A stretch of DNA of 64,000 nt from Atherix ibis (lineage: Eukaryota; Arthropoda; Insecta; Diptera; Athericidae): the NCBI GenBank assembly GCA_958298945.1, contig OY282610.1, forward strand, positions 64,911,088 to 64,975,087, in the 5' to 3' direction. Of this stretch, positions 11,641 through 23,439 are shown in pieces. Under the pieces are notes generated by a model. The model saw only the letters and a program-made list of their open reading frames with translations. It was not told the origin of the DNA and did not search any database. Every line of letters starts with the position of its first letter. The stretch's first letter is position 1. The translations under genes were made by a program, and so were the position numbers.

Positions 11641-11748
11641 CATCTCCATTTTACTCATAAAATTCAACAAACTTTTTTGACTAACCTAAAAATGCGGGAT
11701 TTTTGGCAAACTTTGAGTGTTTATATTGAAAAATTGTTACAATATATT

Positions 11749-12710
11749 TTATTCAAAGTATTGTCCATCGGAAGCCACTACTTTTTTCCATCTTTCTGAC
11801 AACATATGGATTCCTTGCCAAAAAAAACTGCTCCAGTTTTGAGGCCAAGAATGAATCGAGCCAATTTTTGATGCACTGTTCTGAAGTGAAGCGTATTCCG
11901 GTGAGGGCGTTTTGCATGGCACTAAACAAATGGTAGTCGGACGGGGCAAGGTCTGGGCTATAAGGCGGGTGAGGTAAAACTTCCCAGCTACTGTTTTCTA
12001 AATAATTTTTAACCGGTCTTGCAACATGAGGCCTAGCGTTGTCATGATGGAAAATTATGGCTTCGTGCCTGGTCGCATATTTCGGGCGTTTTTCGGCCAA
12101 TGTGCTTCAAAAAGATTGATTGTATTCGGTAGAGGTCGCCTGTGATCTTCTGGCCCGATTTCAATAGCTCATAATAGATTACACCCTTCTGATCCCACCA
12201 AATACAGAACATTACCTTGGCGCCATGGATATTTGGCTTTGGCGTTGATTTGGCTTGTTGGCCGGGCTTCACCTACGATTTTTTGCGCTTTGGGTTGTCG
12301 TAATGAATCCATTTTTCCTCGCCAGTAATGATTCGATTCAAAAACGACTTCTTTTTCTGCCGTTCAATCAGCATTTTGGACATGAAAAATCGCCTTTCAA
12401 CGTCTCTCGGCTTCAATTCATATGGGACCCAATTTCATTGCTTTTGAATGAATCCTGCTGCTTTCAAACGTTTTGAAATGGCTGCTTGAGTGACTCCCAA
12501 TGATTTTCCAATTTCTTCTTGAGTTCGGCAACAGTCTTCGTCGAGTAATGCCTCCAAATCTTCATCTTCAAACTTTTTTGGCTGACCTGGTCGTTCTTTG
12601 TCTTCCGTGTCAAAATCACCACTTCTGAACCGCACAAACCATCTCTCGCACGTTGAAATCGATGAAACATATTCAGGATAAGCTTCGGTGAGCAATCGAT
12701 GTTTGAATTA
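11749..12710 (-). pseudogene. Family C mariner transposase
   Basis: The minus strand encodes most of a mariner transposase. The N-terminal HTH includes YPEYVSSISTCERWFVRFRS, then GDFDTEDKERPGQPKKFED and a second HTH (EIGKSLGVTQAAISKRLKAA, about 12435-12560). The linker NWVPYELKPRDVERRF and the catalytic core follow. The end VVASDGQYFE-stop (11750) is the usual mariner C-terminus. Damage: stop codons before NWVPY and after KRKKS, a frameshift near 12100, and ITGEEKW where relatives have TGDEKW, so the first catalytic Asp is Glu. HHDNARPH and LAPSDYHLF give a 34-residue second spacing. The N-terminus is truncated near 12700 and I could not find a matched ITR pair. Confidence 0.85.
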
Positions 12711-12711
12711 A

Positions 12712-13868
12712 TTAATATACTACTTGTTCTGCATACTGAGGAAATAAGAAATTTAGACAATACTATTATCAGTTTGCAGAACTTATGGTTCGATATAAAT
12801 ACGAACGCGGATCCAGAATTGAAATGAAGCAGTAGCATAATATCTAAATTGCCATACAGCAATATGCACTAAAATAAGACACAACCTGATTAATCTGACA
12901 AAAAGGAATATTTAAATTAAATCGAATCGAGGGCATGCATGATATAAGGCAACAAAAAAAGGTATAAAAATCCTAAAAGCCAGTCAGGTAGGCAGAGCAC
13001 TTATAATAACTGTTGAACGATGACTACGATAGCTCAAGTCTCCCATAAGAATAGATTCGCAGTATACATAGATCAAGTCCCACTCCTAGATTCTCATACT
13101 GGCTAGATATAACGTCAAAAATAGAATCGGTTCTATGTTTCGTGTTAGTTTTAACTGCGCAAGCATCAAAACTAGCTAGAAGTCCAACTTTAAAAAAATC
13201 ATCCTGGAAAGCCAACACTCATGAAAATCATCACAAAATCAAGCGCTACAACCAACTTGAAAACAAGCAGTAAATCTAGCAGATATCCAAGCACGGAAAC
13301 TAGCGTCTTAGGCAAACGACTTAAGTCTGATTCAAACTGGATATAAGATTTTGTCAAACATAATAATTGAACGTTAGAGCAGGTTGATAAAAACTGACCA
13401 GATTTCCATGATACGACAAATTCTGGGGAAGAACCACAAATTTGAATTTGACTAAAATAAAATTAATGCAAAAATTGAGCGAAAGATTATACTCGCTAAC
13501 ATAGCTTATATTTACGATTAGATTGGGGAAAACTTCTTGGTCCAAATTAATACTATTGGGGATCAAGATGCAGATTTTGAAAAATAGAAGTAATAACCAA
13601 TTTAATACTTTGGTGACAGACAAATATAAAGCTACTGGTGATCGAATTTAAAAAAAAAAGTATCTTACAAGATTTTTGGTCCCGTCTGTAAATAAGAATA
13701 CTAATATAATGAAAATCGAATGGATAATGGTGCGTGCTTAAGAAAAATCATCTCTGGAACTCCTGTTAGAAGATATGCACTGGTCAGACCACCTCATAGA
13801 TGGAAGAACTGTGGCAGATCAAACATTACGCGATCTCGTTTTGACGTGGCTTATACTTTATGTTAATA
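12712..13868. other. Spacer of unknown origin
   Basis: Moderately AT-rich DNA with short open frames (for example 12464-12862 and 13354-13623 on the minus strand). I recognise no domain in them, and the first overlaps family C in another frame. No repeat recognised. Confidence 0.4.
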
Positions 13869-13869
13869 T

Positions 13870-14814
13870 CGAGGTCTGTTCAAAAAGTATCGCGAATTTT
13901 GTGGTTTTTCAAAAATTATTTATTTATTCATGAATATCTATTTTGTCCCCTTCAAAGTAATCCCCACCAAATATTATACACTTGTGCCAACGTTTTCTCC
14001 AATCCTCGAAGCACTTCAAAAAAATCATTTTTTGTGATCTTGTTCAGCTTCTCCTGCGATGACATCTTTATCCCCTCATTCGTAGCGTAGCGTCTTCCTT
14101 TCATGGGGCTCTTCAGTTTCGGGAACAAGAAAAAATTACAGGGGGCAGTTCTGGGAAATACGGTTGCTGTGGCATTATTAGTGTGTTATTTTTAGCCAAA
14201 AATTCGCGCACTAGCAACGATGCGTGAGCAGAGGCGTTATCATGGTGCAAAAGCCAATTTTTGTTCTTCCACAAATCCGGGCGTTTCGGGCGGATTGCTT
14301 CGGTTAACTTGCGCATAACTTGCAGGTAATATTCCTTATTGACCGTTCTACCCTGTGGCAAGAACTTATGATGCACCACGCCCCTGCCATCGAAGAAAAC
14401 TGTAAGCAAAACCTTCACATTCGACCGAACTTGGCGCTTTTTTCGGTCTTGGCCCGTGCGGCAACTTCCATTGGTATGATTGAGCTTTGGTTTCCACGTC
14501 ATAACCATAAACCTATGATTCGTCACCAGTAATGACCCTCTCGAGCAAGTTTGGGTTGTCGCGGATAGAGTGCAACGGCTCCTTAGCAATGTTAATGCGA
14601 TACTGTTTTTGGTCGAAATTGGGCAAAAATCGAAGACGAGACAAAACACGTGCAAGCAAAGCAGCTGTCAAAAATTAACTGAACATTCAAAATGGCCGAA
14701 CTTATCGGCATAAGAGGCAGATATGAGTACCAATATAACGACATAAGAAATCGAAAATCAAATATACGTAACCCGCGGAAATTCAAAATTCGCGATACTT
14801 TTTTAACAGACCTC
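13870..14814 (-). mobile_element. Family D mariner-like element, N-terminally deleted
   Basis: The inverted ends match over about 28 bp: the left reads CGAGGTCTGTTCAAAAAGTA then TCGCGAATTTT; the right, reversed, reads CGAGGTCTGTTAAAAAAGTA then TCGCGAATTTT. TA follows the right end (14815-14816); the left flank reads TATCGAGG, so its TA is imperfect. At 945 bp it is shorter than a usual 1.3 kb MLE; the HTH coding half is gone. Confidence 0.88.
13960..14600 (-). pseudogene. Family D mariner transposase, C-terminal two-thirds
   Basis: On the minus strand ERVITGDES is followed by a TAG where relatives have Trp, then VYGYDVETKAQS. After a frame change come RQVRSNVKVLLTVFFD, FLPQGRTVNKEYYLQVMRKL and NWLLHHDNASAHASLLVREF. 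The first Asp (TGDES) and second Asp (HHDN) are present. At the third site the sequence reads PYFPELPPVIFSCSRN, where a frameshift destroys the PCDFFLFP-like motif. The C-terminal part (EKLNKITKNDF-like) continues in other frames to about 13960. Confidence 0.82.
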
Positions 14815-14819
14815 GTATA

Positions 14820-17800
14820 CAAATAATGACAACCGTTCGATTATTTTGATAACCATGCATATGTGTTTGGAGTACCATCAAAACGTTGAAACATATCGTC
14901 AGAAAAGAAACTTATTTTAAATATTTTGTTCAGTTATAATTCTTGCCTCAAGCAAAAAAGACAAAAATTTACATATGGCATTCCACAAAGTTTTATATAT
15001 TTTTAAAAAAAAAATTGGACTTATATAACAGGTATTTATTGCACCACATATTTAATAATTAAAAGAATGTGTTTTTCTAATTAGTTCTTAAGCTGATGGA
15101 ATTTTAAAACAATTACAAAAAGATCAGCTTAAAAACTAATAATTTTCTCTACGAGAACAATTATAATATCCTATTTTACGTTATTGATTATGAACTCAGT
15201 TGATAACGCTTTCTACTTTTTCGAATGTGCAAATTTTTTTAAATATAGTGAGTTCAATAAAGCAGCACATCTAACCTAGGCGGTGTACTTTATACTTATC
15301 GCATCTGATTTCAACCCTATTTCTAGTCGCATATAAATTTATTGTATATAAATCTATATTGATTTACAAAAGAAATTTAGCTTCCATTTCATTAATGAAC
15401 TCTTATCTTAAAAAGGTCTCTCCGCTTTAACTCTGAATTTCCAAACTGCCTTCTCTCATTCTGACTGAAAACTATTGTTCCGAGTAAAGCTAAGAGTTTT
15501 TAAATACCCGGCCAGGTACACAAAAGGCAAATACTGATCTGTCTAAGGGGACATTTTTCAAAAGCAGTTCGATGGACTTAATAACTACTTTCCATTTTTT
15601 GAGGATGTGGGCATCGACAATATTATACGGTCTTCGGCTGTCAACAAAAAAAATATATCCAAAATCCGTGAACTTCATTGTGGAAGGGACCTTTCATATT
15701 ATGATGAGCTGTTGGCAATCAGAATGGGGAAAGACGCAGAATTGAAAACACGCAGCTTTGAAAACCACTCGTGGCCTGTCGGGTATTTCTGTTCTGCTCA
15801 TTCTGTAATGTCCAATTCACTATCTCTCATCTGCTAATAGAATGTCACCTTACCCAAAATTTATTCGCTTATAGGTCTACTCTAAACCTTATCACCTTTT
15901 AATAGTCCATTTAACTAATAAATAGCGGATTTTATCTAAATTACACACTTACAGGTCACCAAAGATTCTCATTTTCATGGTGCTGCATCATGGCCTGTGA
16001 CTCATATCCTAAGCATCTGACACACTTTGAGTAATATGTCCGATGGACGTTATGAAAATCAGTAAGTCCCAATACAAAATACGTTTCGTTTTCTCCGGAT
16101 ATGGCTTCGGATCATATACACATAAGAGTTCTTTCCTGAATTTTCGTATGCTCCTAAATTAAGTAATATATTTAACTCATCACAATACCTCCTATCTCTT
16201 ACCACCCTATTCGATGTTGTGAACTCTTTGTCCTTAGCTCTGATCTCTTTCATCAGGACTGTTTATTCTATGACGAAACATTTTCCTAAAGCCATCGATT
16301 AGAGATTTATTTTATGACATAACTAAAAACTGGTATACTTAATAAATGTACAATCGCATGCAAGTGAGAGCGAAATATTCGTACTTTGAGTAATATTTCA
16401 AATAAAATTACTCAAGGTACGAATATTTCGCTCTTACTTATAAATACAAAAAAAAAACTGTTTTGCAAAAACGCCTGTAAATATAAGAGGCAACGAACTG
16501 CAATAATTTTTGTAAGAGAAACCATAAAAATATTTGATATAAGAAACTTATTATAATCATTTTTTCTCTTATTTTTTTTGTCCTTGTAAGCTAGCAAATA
16601 TGAAAGAAAATAACATAAATGTGTGTATTTTCTTTATGATAAAAATAATACAGAATGTGGGTGTGTATCTCGTACAATCGGTAAATTGTGTTTCATAATG
16701 TACAATGGTACAAAAAACAAACATACTGATTTCATGGGTTTGGCGGTGGAGGTACGAGTACTTAGTAGGAAATGAGGATGGTAGAAAAAATTATGGTGCA
16801 CCGTTTACGTAGCGTTAACCGAATCTAAATGGAGGAAATGTACGGGGCACATGCTCCTATTCTGGTGAAGAGGAACGCAAATTGTTTTTGATGGAGCATT
16901 GAATTAAAATTAATATCTTCAGGGTTTCGGGAACAAAAACATTTACTTTCCAAGTTTAAATTTAAATTTCCATTAAAAGATATACAAATTTCAGCATAAT
17001 TAAGAGTTTTGGTAAAGGTATTTTCAAGTACTCGTATATGCCAATTTCTGCTTTTGAAAATAACTTCCTATACTGTTTATCTAAGTTCATTCATATACCT
17101 ACGCACTTAATGTTAAAGTTTTTCTATAAAATTTATTTTTAATCTAATTTTTTTTTTATATATAATTATTTAGGTATATTTTTTATTTTGGATAATTATT
17201 GATATATGAAGTTCAAAGTATAAAGATTCAGTATTGTTATTTTTTATTCAGTACGAGTATATTAGAAAATAATCGAAATATATCTTGAAGAGAAGTTATT
17301 GTAATTACTACTAGTTTTTTATTTAACAAATAAAGAGTTCATTGATGTTTTAGAAAAGGCTATCATAGTTTTAATCAAATATTATTCGTTTCCTGTTGAT
17401 GTGGTTTATAAAATAGGGATTTAAAAAAATTCAATAAATAGAAATGAGATTTTCAATGCTTTGATATTCTTTCATATTTTTTATGTATGATATATAATAA
17501 ATTAAAAAGTTTTTCTCAACTAAGAACCATAGGCAGAGCTAATAATATAATTAATTTGAAAAAGTTAATCAAAATGCATACTAATTAAATTTATAATTAA
17601 TATTTTTATAACTTTAACCGATTAATCATTGTAATTCTCGTATATGTCTATTTAAGAATTTTTATCTTATATACAGAAGTTATCCCCCTTAGATGTCTAG
17701 ATGAAAGAAAGTGTATTGTTGAACAAATCATTTAGTTTTTGTTTAACTACTTCAGCCTTATGAACTCTATTTAACGATGAAGTTAAGTTAATACTCCCAA

Positions 17801-17880
17801 ATATTGTAAAATTCAATTTCGTATTACAATTTTGTTATTATAAATTATGTTAATAAAAGAGTTATTAGTGTTTGCATCAT
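14820..17880. other. AT-rich spacer; one hairpin, no gene seen
   Basis: No recognised coding sequence. A 62-codon minus-strand frame at 15490-15678 lies in a slightly GC-richer patch (15470-15840) with no family that I recognise. A hairpin lies at 16362-16440. TACTCGTA-type octamers lie at 16753, 17029 and 17252. Confidence 0.45.
16362..16440. repeat. Imperfect hairpin, arms about 36 nt
   Basis: The left arm 16362-16398 (AAGTGAGAGCGAAATATTCG, then TACTTTGAGTAATATTT) is the near-complement of 16404-16440 (AAAATTACTCAAGGTACGAA, then TATTTCGCTCTTACTTA). The loop is about 5 nt and there are only a few mismatches. Such a foldback could be a small MITE or a small-RNA precursor; nothing decides between them. 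Confidence 0.8.
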
Positions 17881-17881
17881 A

Positions 17882-19146
17882 CGAGGGTCGTTCAATAAGT
17901 CCTAAGAAAAAGATGGAAAATAACTGTTTTTAAAAAAAAAAAAATCTTTTATTAGCTCTATACACTTTTCCAACCGTTTGTCCAAAATTTTTATCCCGTC
18001 CAAAAAAATAGGATTTCGGAAGTTCTGCAAAATACTCATCCGTTTGAGCAATGACGTCCTCGTTGGAAGTGAACCGTCGTCCGCCAAGCCATTTCTTCAG
18101 ATTGGGGAAAAGAAAATAGTCACTCGGGGCCAAATCTGGTGAATAAGCGGAATGCTGCAACAATTCCATTCTCAATTCCACAATTTTGGCCATGGAAACA
18201 GCGCAGGTGTGCACACGCGCATTGTCCTGATGCAAGAGGATTTTTTTCATCTTCAGATGGGGGCGTTTCTCTTTGATTTCCTCGCTCAACCGTTGCAATA
18301 ACGACGCGTAATACGCTCCTGTTATTGTTTTTCCTTTTTCCAAGTAGTCGATAAAAATGATGCCCTGCGAATCCCAAAAGACCGTGGCCATCACCTTGCC
18401 AGCCGATGGCACAGTTTTTGCCTTCTTCGGAGCCCGTTCACCCTTGAAAATCCACTGTGATGACTATCTCTTCGTTTCTGGAGTGTAGTAGTGTATCCAG
18501 GTTTCGTCCACAGGGACATATCGACAAAGGAATTTGGCAGGATTGCGATGAAAGAGTGCCAACATAGCCTCAGAGTTCACTACACGATTGCGCTTATTCT
18601 CCTCTGAGAGCAAACGCGGCACCCATCTTGCCGAAATTTTTTTCACAGACAATTTTTCATGCAAAATTGAAGCGACTGTACCTTGTGATATGCCCGTGGC
18701 CTCAACTAATTCGCGCACTTTAATTCACCGATCGTTCAAAATCAGATGTTCATCTTTTCTGGATGAACGGGTACGTTTAAATTCATTCACCCAATTTTAA
18801 ACCGTCGCAAACACAGGTGCAGATGTGCCATGAACTGCATCCAACTCGGCTTTGATTTCTTTCGGACTTAAGCCTTTCAAATGGAGATGTTTGATGACAG
18901 CCCTAAACTCGCTTTTTTCCATTGTTATGCACAAATAAATGTCGTTAACTTTAATCGACGATATAAATTGACCTACGCTATGGATCGAGCTGAAATTTTG
19001 ACAGCTTTCCTGTCGATAATGCTACTTACAAGCGCAATTTCTCGGATTTTCTAATCTTACGAGATCGTAGCGTCGGTAAAAAAATCTTTAACGACACTAC
19101 GAGCGCAATTTCTCGGATTTTCTAAGGACTTATTGAACAACCCTCG
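17882..19146 (-). mobile_element. Mariner-like element A3, near full length
   Basis: The left end is CGAGGGTCGTTCAATAAGTC after TA (17880-17881); the right end is ...TTGAACAACCCTCG before TA (19147-19148). Its length is 1265 bp. The 5' side of the transposase (right end here) carries a duplication: GCGCAATTTCTCGGATTTTC occurs at about 19033 and again at about 19103, so the subterminal region is repeated. Confidence 0.92.
17930..18922 (-). pseudogene. Mariner transposase (A3), several lesions
   Basis: The start ATG at 18922 gives MEKSEFRAVIKHLHLKGLSP. The HTH part has a small deletion near 18740, and stops occur where KRQ reads as KR-stop (near 18464). From there to 17930 the frame is open through HQDNARVH and LAPSDYF (34 apart). 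VDETWIHYY with the first Asp lies at about 18500. Just after LPKSYF an extra A shifts the C-terminus. All three catalytic Asp codons survive, but not in one frame. Confidence 0.9.
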
Positions 19147-19149
19147 TAT

Positions 19150-20238
19150 TATTATTTTGAATACCTTTAAATATACTATTTGATAACTTTATATAAAATT
19201 TAAAAAAAATCCAGTTCTAATTTAGGAATTTAAAGATTTCTATTATATAAATAAGCAAACAAAAAATATAAAATCATCAAAATATTTTTCCATTTCATAG
19301 CAACATAATTTGTTCATTTTTTATCATAAGATTTCTAAGATACTACGTTACTTAATACCGTTATACATTATTAAGACTAGCAAATGTGTTTGCCTATTTT
19401 CCAATAACTTCCGGATATTCAGATGGAACAGTCTCCCTTTATTTCACATACTCGTATTTACATACTTACTTTCGATTTTCGGAAGAATAATATTGAGAAA
19501 TCCTTTTTCCGATAAAATGAACAACAAATCGCACATTTTATAAAATACATAAATACGTAAGCGTTAAGGAGATGATAAAAATATCCTATATTTTTTTAAA
19601 TATTTGAATAATGAAGTGGGCTTTGTTGTGTATGAGTTTTGGGATAAGTAAATTTATGTGAGTGGTTTTAAAATATTCCAATAAGTCATATTATTATTTT
19701 TATAATCAAAATTCTATATACACGTACGTTTATGTAAAAGCTTTAAGCTTTTCGATTGTTTAGTTGAAAGATCGATCAAGCTACTTTAAGAATATTCAAA
19801 TCAAAAGGCAGATTTATGCTTAACATTTCGATTTAAAAAAGCAAATAAATAATGCTTTTTCATATCATATAAAACAAAAATAAGAGAGCATAATTTAAAA
19901 TATGGAAAACGTCCGAGTATTTATAGAAGTGAAAAGGGGAAAATTGATCAAATGGAAGGCAAAAAAAAAAATATTGTAATAAAGCAAAGAAGGTTATTTG
20001 GAAGGAAAATACACAAAGGATCGAATTTGTTTGTGTAGAGTAAATATATTTCTTACAGCAAGAATAAGAGTTTGTTTGAAAATCACAAAAAATAATTACA
20101 TATTAATAAAACAATTTTATATAAATAATAATAATAAAAAAAATTAGAAAATATGCCAGAAGACATTTTATAATTTTCAGTCCGCTTCTAGGCTGGATTT
20201 AAAAATCATATTGCAGAAACATACCATATGTTGGCACA
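19150..20238. other. AT-rich spacer, nothing seen
   Basis: Only short chance frames. One TACTCGTA octamer at 19449-19456. Confidence 0.5.
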
Positions 20239-20258
20239 TAACAGTTCGGCCGAAAAGT

Positions 20259-21333
20259 TTAGAACGAAACACAGTAGAAATATTTTTTTTTGCAAAATTC
20301 ATTTTTATTATTCAACATAACATAGTTGCCTTTGAGGGCGATACAGCGATTATAGCGATCGTCCAACTTTTCGATACCATTTTTATAGTACTCTTTCGGT
20401 TTTGCCTCAAAATAGGCCTCAGTTTCATCATCGGTCTTAAATTTCTTGCCAGCGAGCATTCTCTTGAGGTCTGCAAACAGGAAAAAGTCGCTGGGGGCCA
20501 GTACTGGAGAATACGGTGGATGGGGCAGCAATTCGTAGCCCAATTCATTGAGTTTGACCATCGTTTTCATCGACTTGTGACACGGTGCATTGTCTTTGTG
20601 AAACTACACTTTCTTCTTCTTCAAATGAGTTTTCTTTCTTCAAACGATTCAATAACGCTATATAATAGTCGCTGTTCATCGTCTGTCCCTTCTGGAGATA
20701 GTCAATGAATATTATACCATGCGCATCCCAAAATACAGACGCCATCACCTTGCCAGCCGACTGTTGCGTCTTTCCACGCTTTGGATTCGGTTCGTCGCTC
20801 GCTCTCCAGTCTGCCGACTGCCGATTGGACTTTGGAGTGTAGTGACGGAGCCATGTTTCATCCATTGTCACATATCGACGCAAAAATTCGGGTTTATTGC
20901 GCTTGAACAGCTCCAAACACTGCTCAGAATCATCAACACGTTGTTGTTTTTGGTCCACAGTGAGCTCACGCGGCACCCACTTTGCACACAGCTTTCGCAT
21001 GCCCAAATATTCATGCACGATATGTCCAAAACGCTCTTTCGATATCTTCAGAGTCTCAGCTATCTCGCTCAACTTCACTTTACGGTCATTTAAAATTATT
21101 TTGTGGATTTTTTTGATGTTTTCTGCCGTAACCACCTCTTTTGGGCGTCCACTGCGTTCTGCATCAACTGTGCTCGTACGACCAGTTCGAAATTGACGAA
21201 ACCAATATTTCACAGTTGAAAAAGCTGGAGCAGAGTCCGGATAACGTTTGTCAAACCATGCTTTGGTTTCCACTGTATTTTTTTTCATCAAAAAGCAATG
21301 CTTTATCAATACACGAAATTCGTCTTTATCCAT
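20259..21333 (-). pseudogene. Family J mariner transposase, one main frameshift
   Basis: The ATG at 21333 begins MDKDEFRVLIKHCFLMKK. The HTH domain (residues ~1-115) includes SGRPKEVVTAENIKKIHKII. The linker WVPRELT follows, then RYVTMDETWLRHYTPKSNRQ with the first Asp, and SAGKVMASVFWDAHGIIFID. A single indel after LNRLKKE (about 20615) shifts the frame. The rest reads in the next frame, including MNWATNC-region codons for NELGYELLPHPPYSP, then LAPSDFFLFADLKRML with the third Asp, and KGNYVM at the end. Apart from this indel it is the second best preserved transposase here. It is also the only J copy in the window. Confidence 0.9.
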
Positions 21334-21409
21334 TTTTTTTCAATAACAAAAGTTGCTCCACTCAAAATGCTATATCTCACGAACCAATTGACCGATTGCT
21401 GTCAAATTT

Positions 21410-21508
21410 TGACAGGAATCATTTGAAGCATGGTGCTTTGTGATAATTAAAGGAATCATTTGAAGCATTTTGACAGGAATCATTTGAAGCATGGTGCTTT
21501 GTGATAAT
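21410..21508. repeat. 60-bp period duplication in element J
   Basis: A 39-bp block containing GGAATCATTTGAAGCATGGT occurs at 21410-21448 and 21470-21508, with a partial third GGAATCATTTGAAGCA at about 21451. It lies between the transposase start and the right ITR. Confidence 0.85.
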
Positions 21509-21565
21509 TTTTGCAAGAGGCGCCATCTAGACGTCATGGTTCTCAACTTTTCAGCCGAACTGTTA

Positions 21566-23438
21566 TACATATGGTTAGTATCCCTCATTTGGTGAATTTA
21601 GTATATCTTTTGGTTTGGAATATAATTTTTTTTTGTAAATAATAATTTCTACTGATTAACCAGAAGTTGAATTAGTTTTTTTTTATTTGCTGCGTAACCA
21701 TAATCTATTGCAACAATTTGTAAACTAACGACCATGTGCGGTGGCAAAATATTTTTACACAATTACTTATTTGCAAATCTATCTTTCAATTATATAATAA
21801 ATAAACAAAAAATAATAAAGTAAATTTCATATATGCCTCTCAACTAGATTATATAATATATCAAGATTTTCATTTCATTTAAAGGATAATTTTGAAGGGT
21901 CATTAAACTCTAATATGTATTTTATAAAATCTTTTTTAATACTCCCAATTTAATATGTTTATTAATAATATATGATTATAGATAATAGTAAGACCTTACT
22001 ACGAAGTTCAACATAGTTTCCATTTATCGTTATAAATGCTTTTATAGAAATGTTTGATCCTTGGGATAGGTGAGATGCTACAAAAGTTAAGAAATTGAAA
22101 ATTTCATATGAATAGCCGGGAAAAGGAGCTCAAATAAGGATTTATTTTGAAATATTATTTATACAATAACTAAGCAAAAGAGTCAAATTTATTTTAAAAG
22201 AAGAGACAATCATATTCCAAAATATTTTAACAAACCTTATGGTTATACTCGTATAAAAGATATATTTTAAAATATGTAATTTTTAATGTAAAAATATTTT
22301 TATACTTTAAAAAAATTCTTGTACTGAAGGAAGGTGTTTGGAGTCGATAAAACTGTCAATAGGAAAATGCCGAAATGAATATTTTTTTCTTCTACACAAG
22401 AAATTTTTATAAAAAACAGATTTTTTTTAGCCAAATACAAATGAAACGTTCTAATTTCATGTGTTATCACCATATCTACTTGTATATACACACTTACAAA
22501 TATAAGGGTACTTTGCGCAGCAACATGTATCTAGGTTGTTAATATAGATTTGTAGATATGTGTACATTTATACACAAATATATATAATATAGATGGAATG
22601 ATTGATAAATTGATAAACATGTAAGTAGATGGATGGATCGATGAGAGAAAAGATGGTAAAGAATACAAAGATATTGTATATTAAGTTAATTGAAATATTT
22701 TTCCCAATCCAAAATGATGACTGACACATCTACTCATGCACGATTTATTCATGGTATGTAACTGAATCTTGTATTCTTATTTTTTTCCTGTAATTTTCGG
22801 TATTGATTTGATTAAATAGAGCGCAGAAATTTATTTGTATGATTTCATAGTCCAATGAAGAGATTCACCATAAAAACGTTTTTCGTAAAGACATTTTCAC
22901 CTTCTTTCGAGGCACCTAATACTTATATAACAATTATATATAAGTGAAAGGATATGATAAAGGAAAGAAGATAAAAAGCTGCTCAGTATTAAATATAATT
23001 TTACAAATATTTACAATTACAATTATTATGATATCAATAAAATACTATGTGATTACTACTATATTGAAGAAATTTATAATTTTTAAAATAAAATCAATTT
23101 ATTCGATGTATAAAGTGGAATCATATTTAAATATCGCATGGTTATTTGAATGGTATTAAGCTTCTCAAACTATTATTGGATTGGTTGTTGATGACATACT
23201 ATAAATTTACTATTGATATTTTAAACTGATAAATTTTTGATTTTTATTTAAATATTATGTATGTTATGAAAATTAAATTTAAATTTATGTAATTCTCTAG
23301 AGCTTTCTTCCTTCAACATACTACCTTATCATAAATTCATATCACTCCCAACATCATTTCTAAGTTGCAATTAACTAAAAATCCTCGGAAATATATCCAA
23401 TTCTAGCCGAACTTCCATAAGGCAGTATCCTTTGTCGT
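21566..23438. other. AT-rich spacer, nothing seen
   Basis: Very AT-rich with chance frames only. One TACTCGTA octamer at 22246-22253. Confidence 0.5.
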
Positions 23439-23439
23439 A

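Larger units (their letters stand above)
20241..21563 (-). mobile_element. Family J mariner-like element, near full length
   Basis: The inverted ends are ACAGTTCGGCCGAAAAGTT on the left and, reversed, ACAGTTCGGCTGAAAAGTT on the right, one mismatch in 19 bp. TA flanks both ends (20239-20240 and 21564-21565). Its length is 1323 bp. The 5' untranslated side (21410-21508) contains a partial tandem duplication of a GGAATCATTTGAAGCA unit. Confidence 0.95.

Noticed and set aside
12464..12862. 132-codon minus-strand frame
   Set aside because: It overlaps the family C HTH in another frame and its upstream part has no recognisable domain.
13735..13860. Possible LINE C-terminus (RPPHRWKNCGRSNITRSR)
   Set aside because: The pattern is too short and too generic to assign.
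15490..15840. Possible gene or domesticated transposase in the GC-richer patch
   Set aside because: Frames on both strands are about 60-75 codons without a known motif.
20211..21443. Several plus-strand frames of 99-165 codons
   Set aside because: All are antisense shadows of the family J transposase. The same holds for plus-strand frames at 35851-36764, 18588-18800 and 59776-60035.
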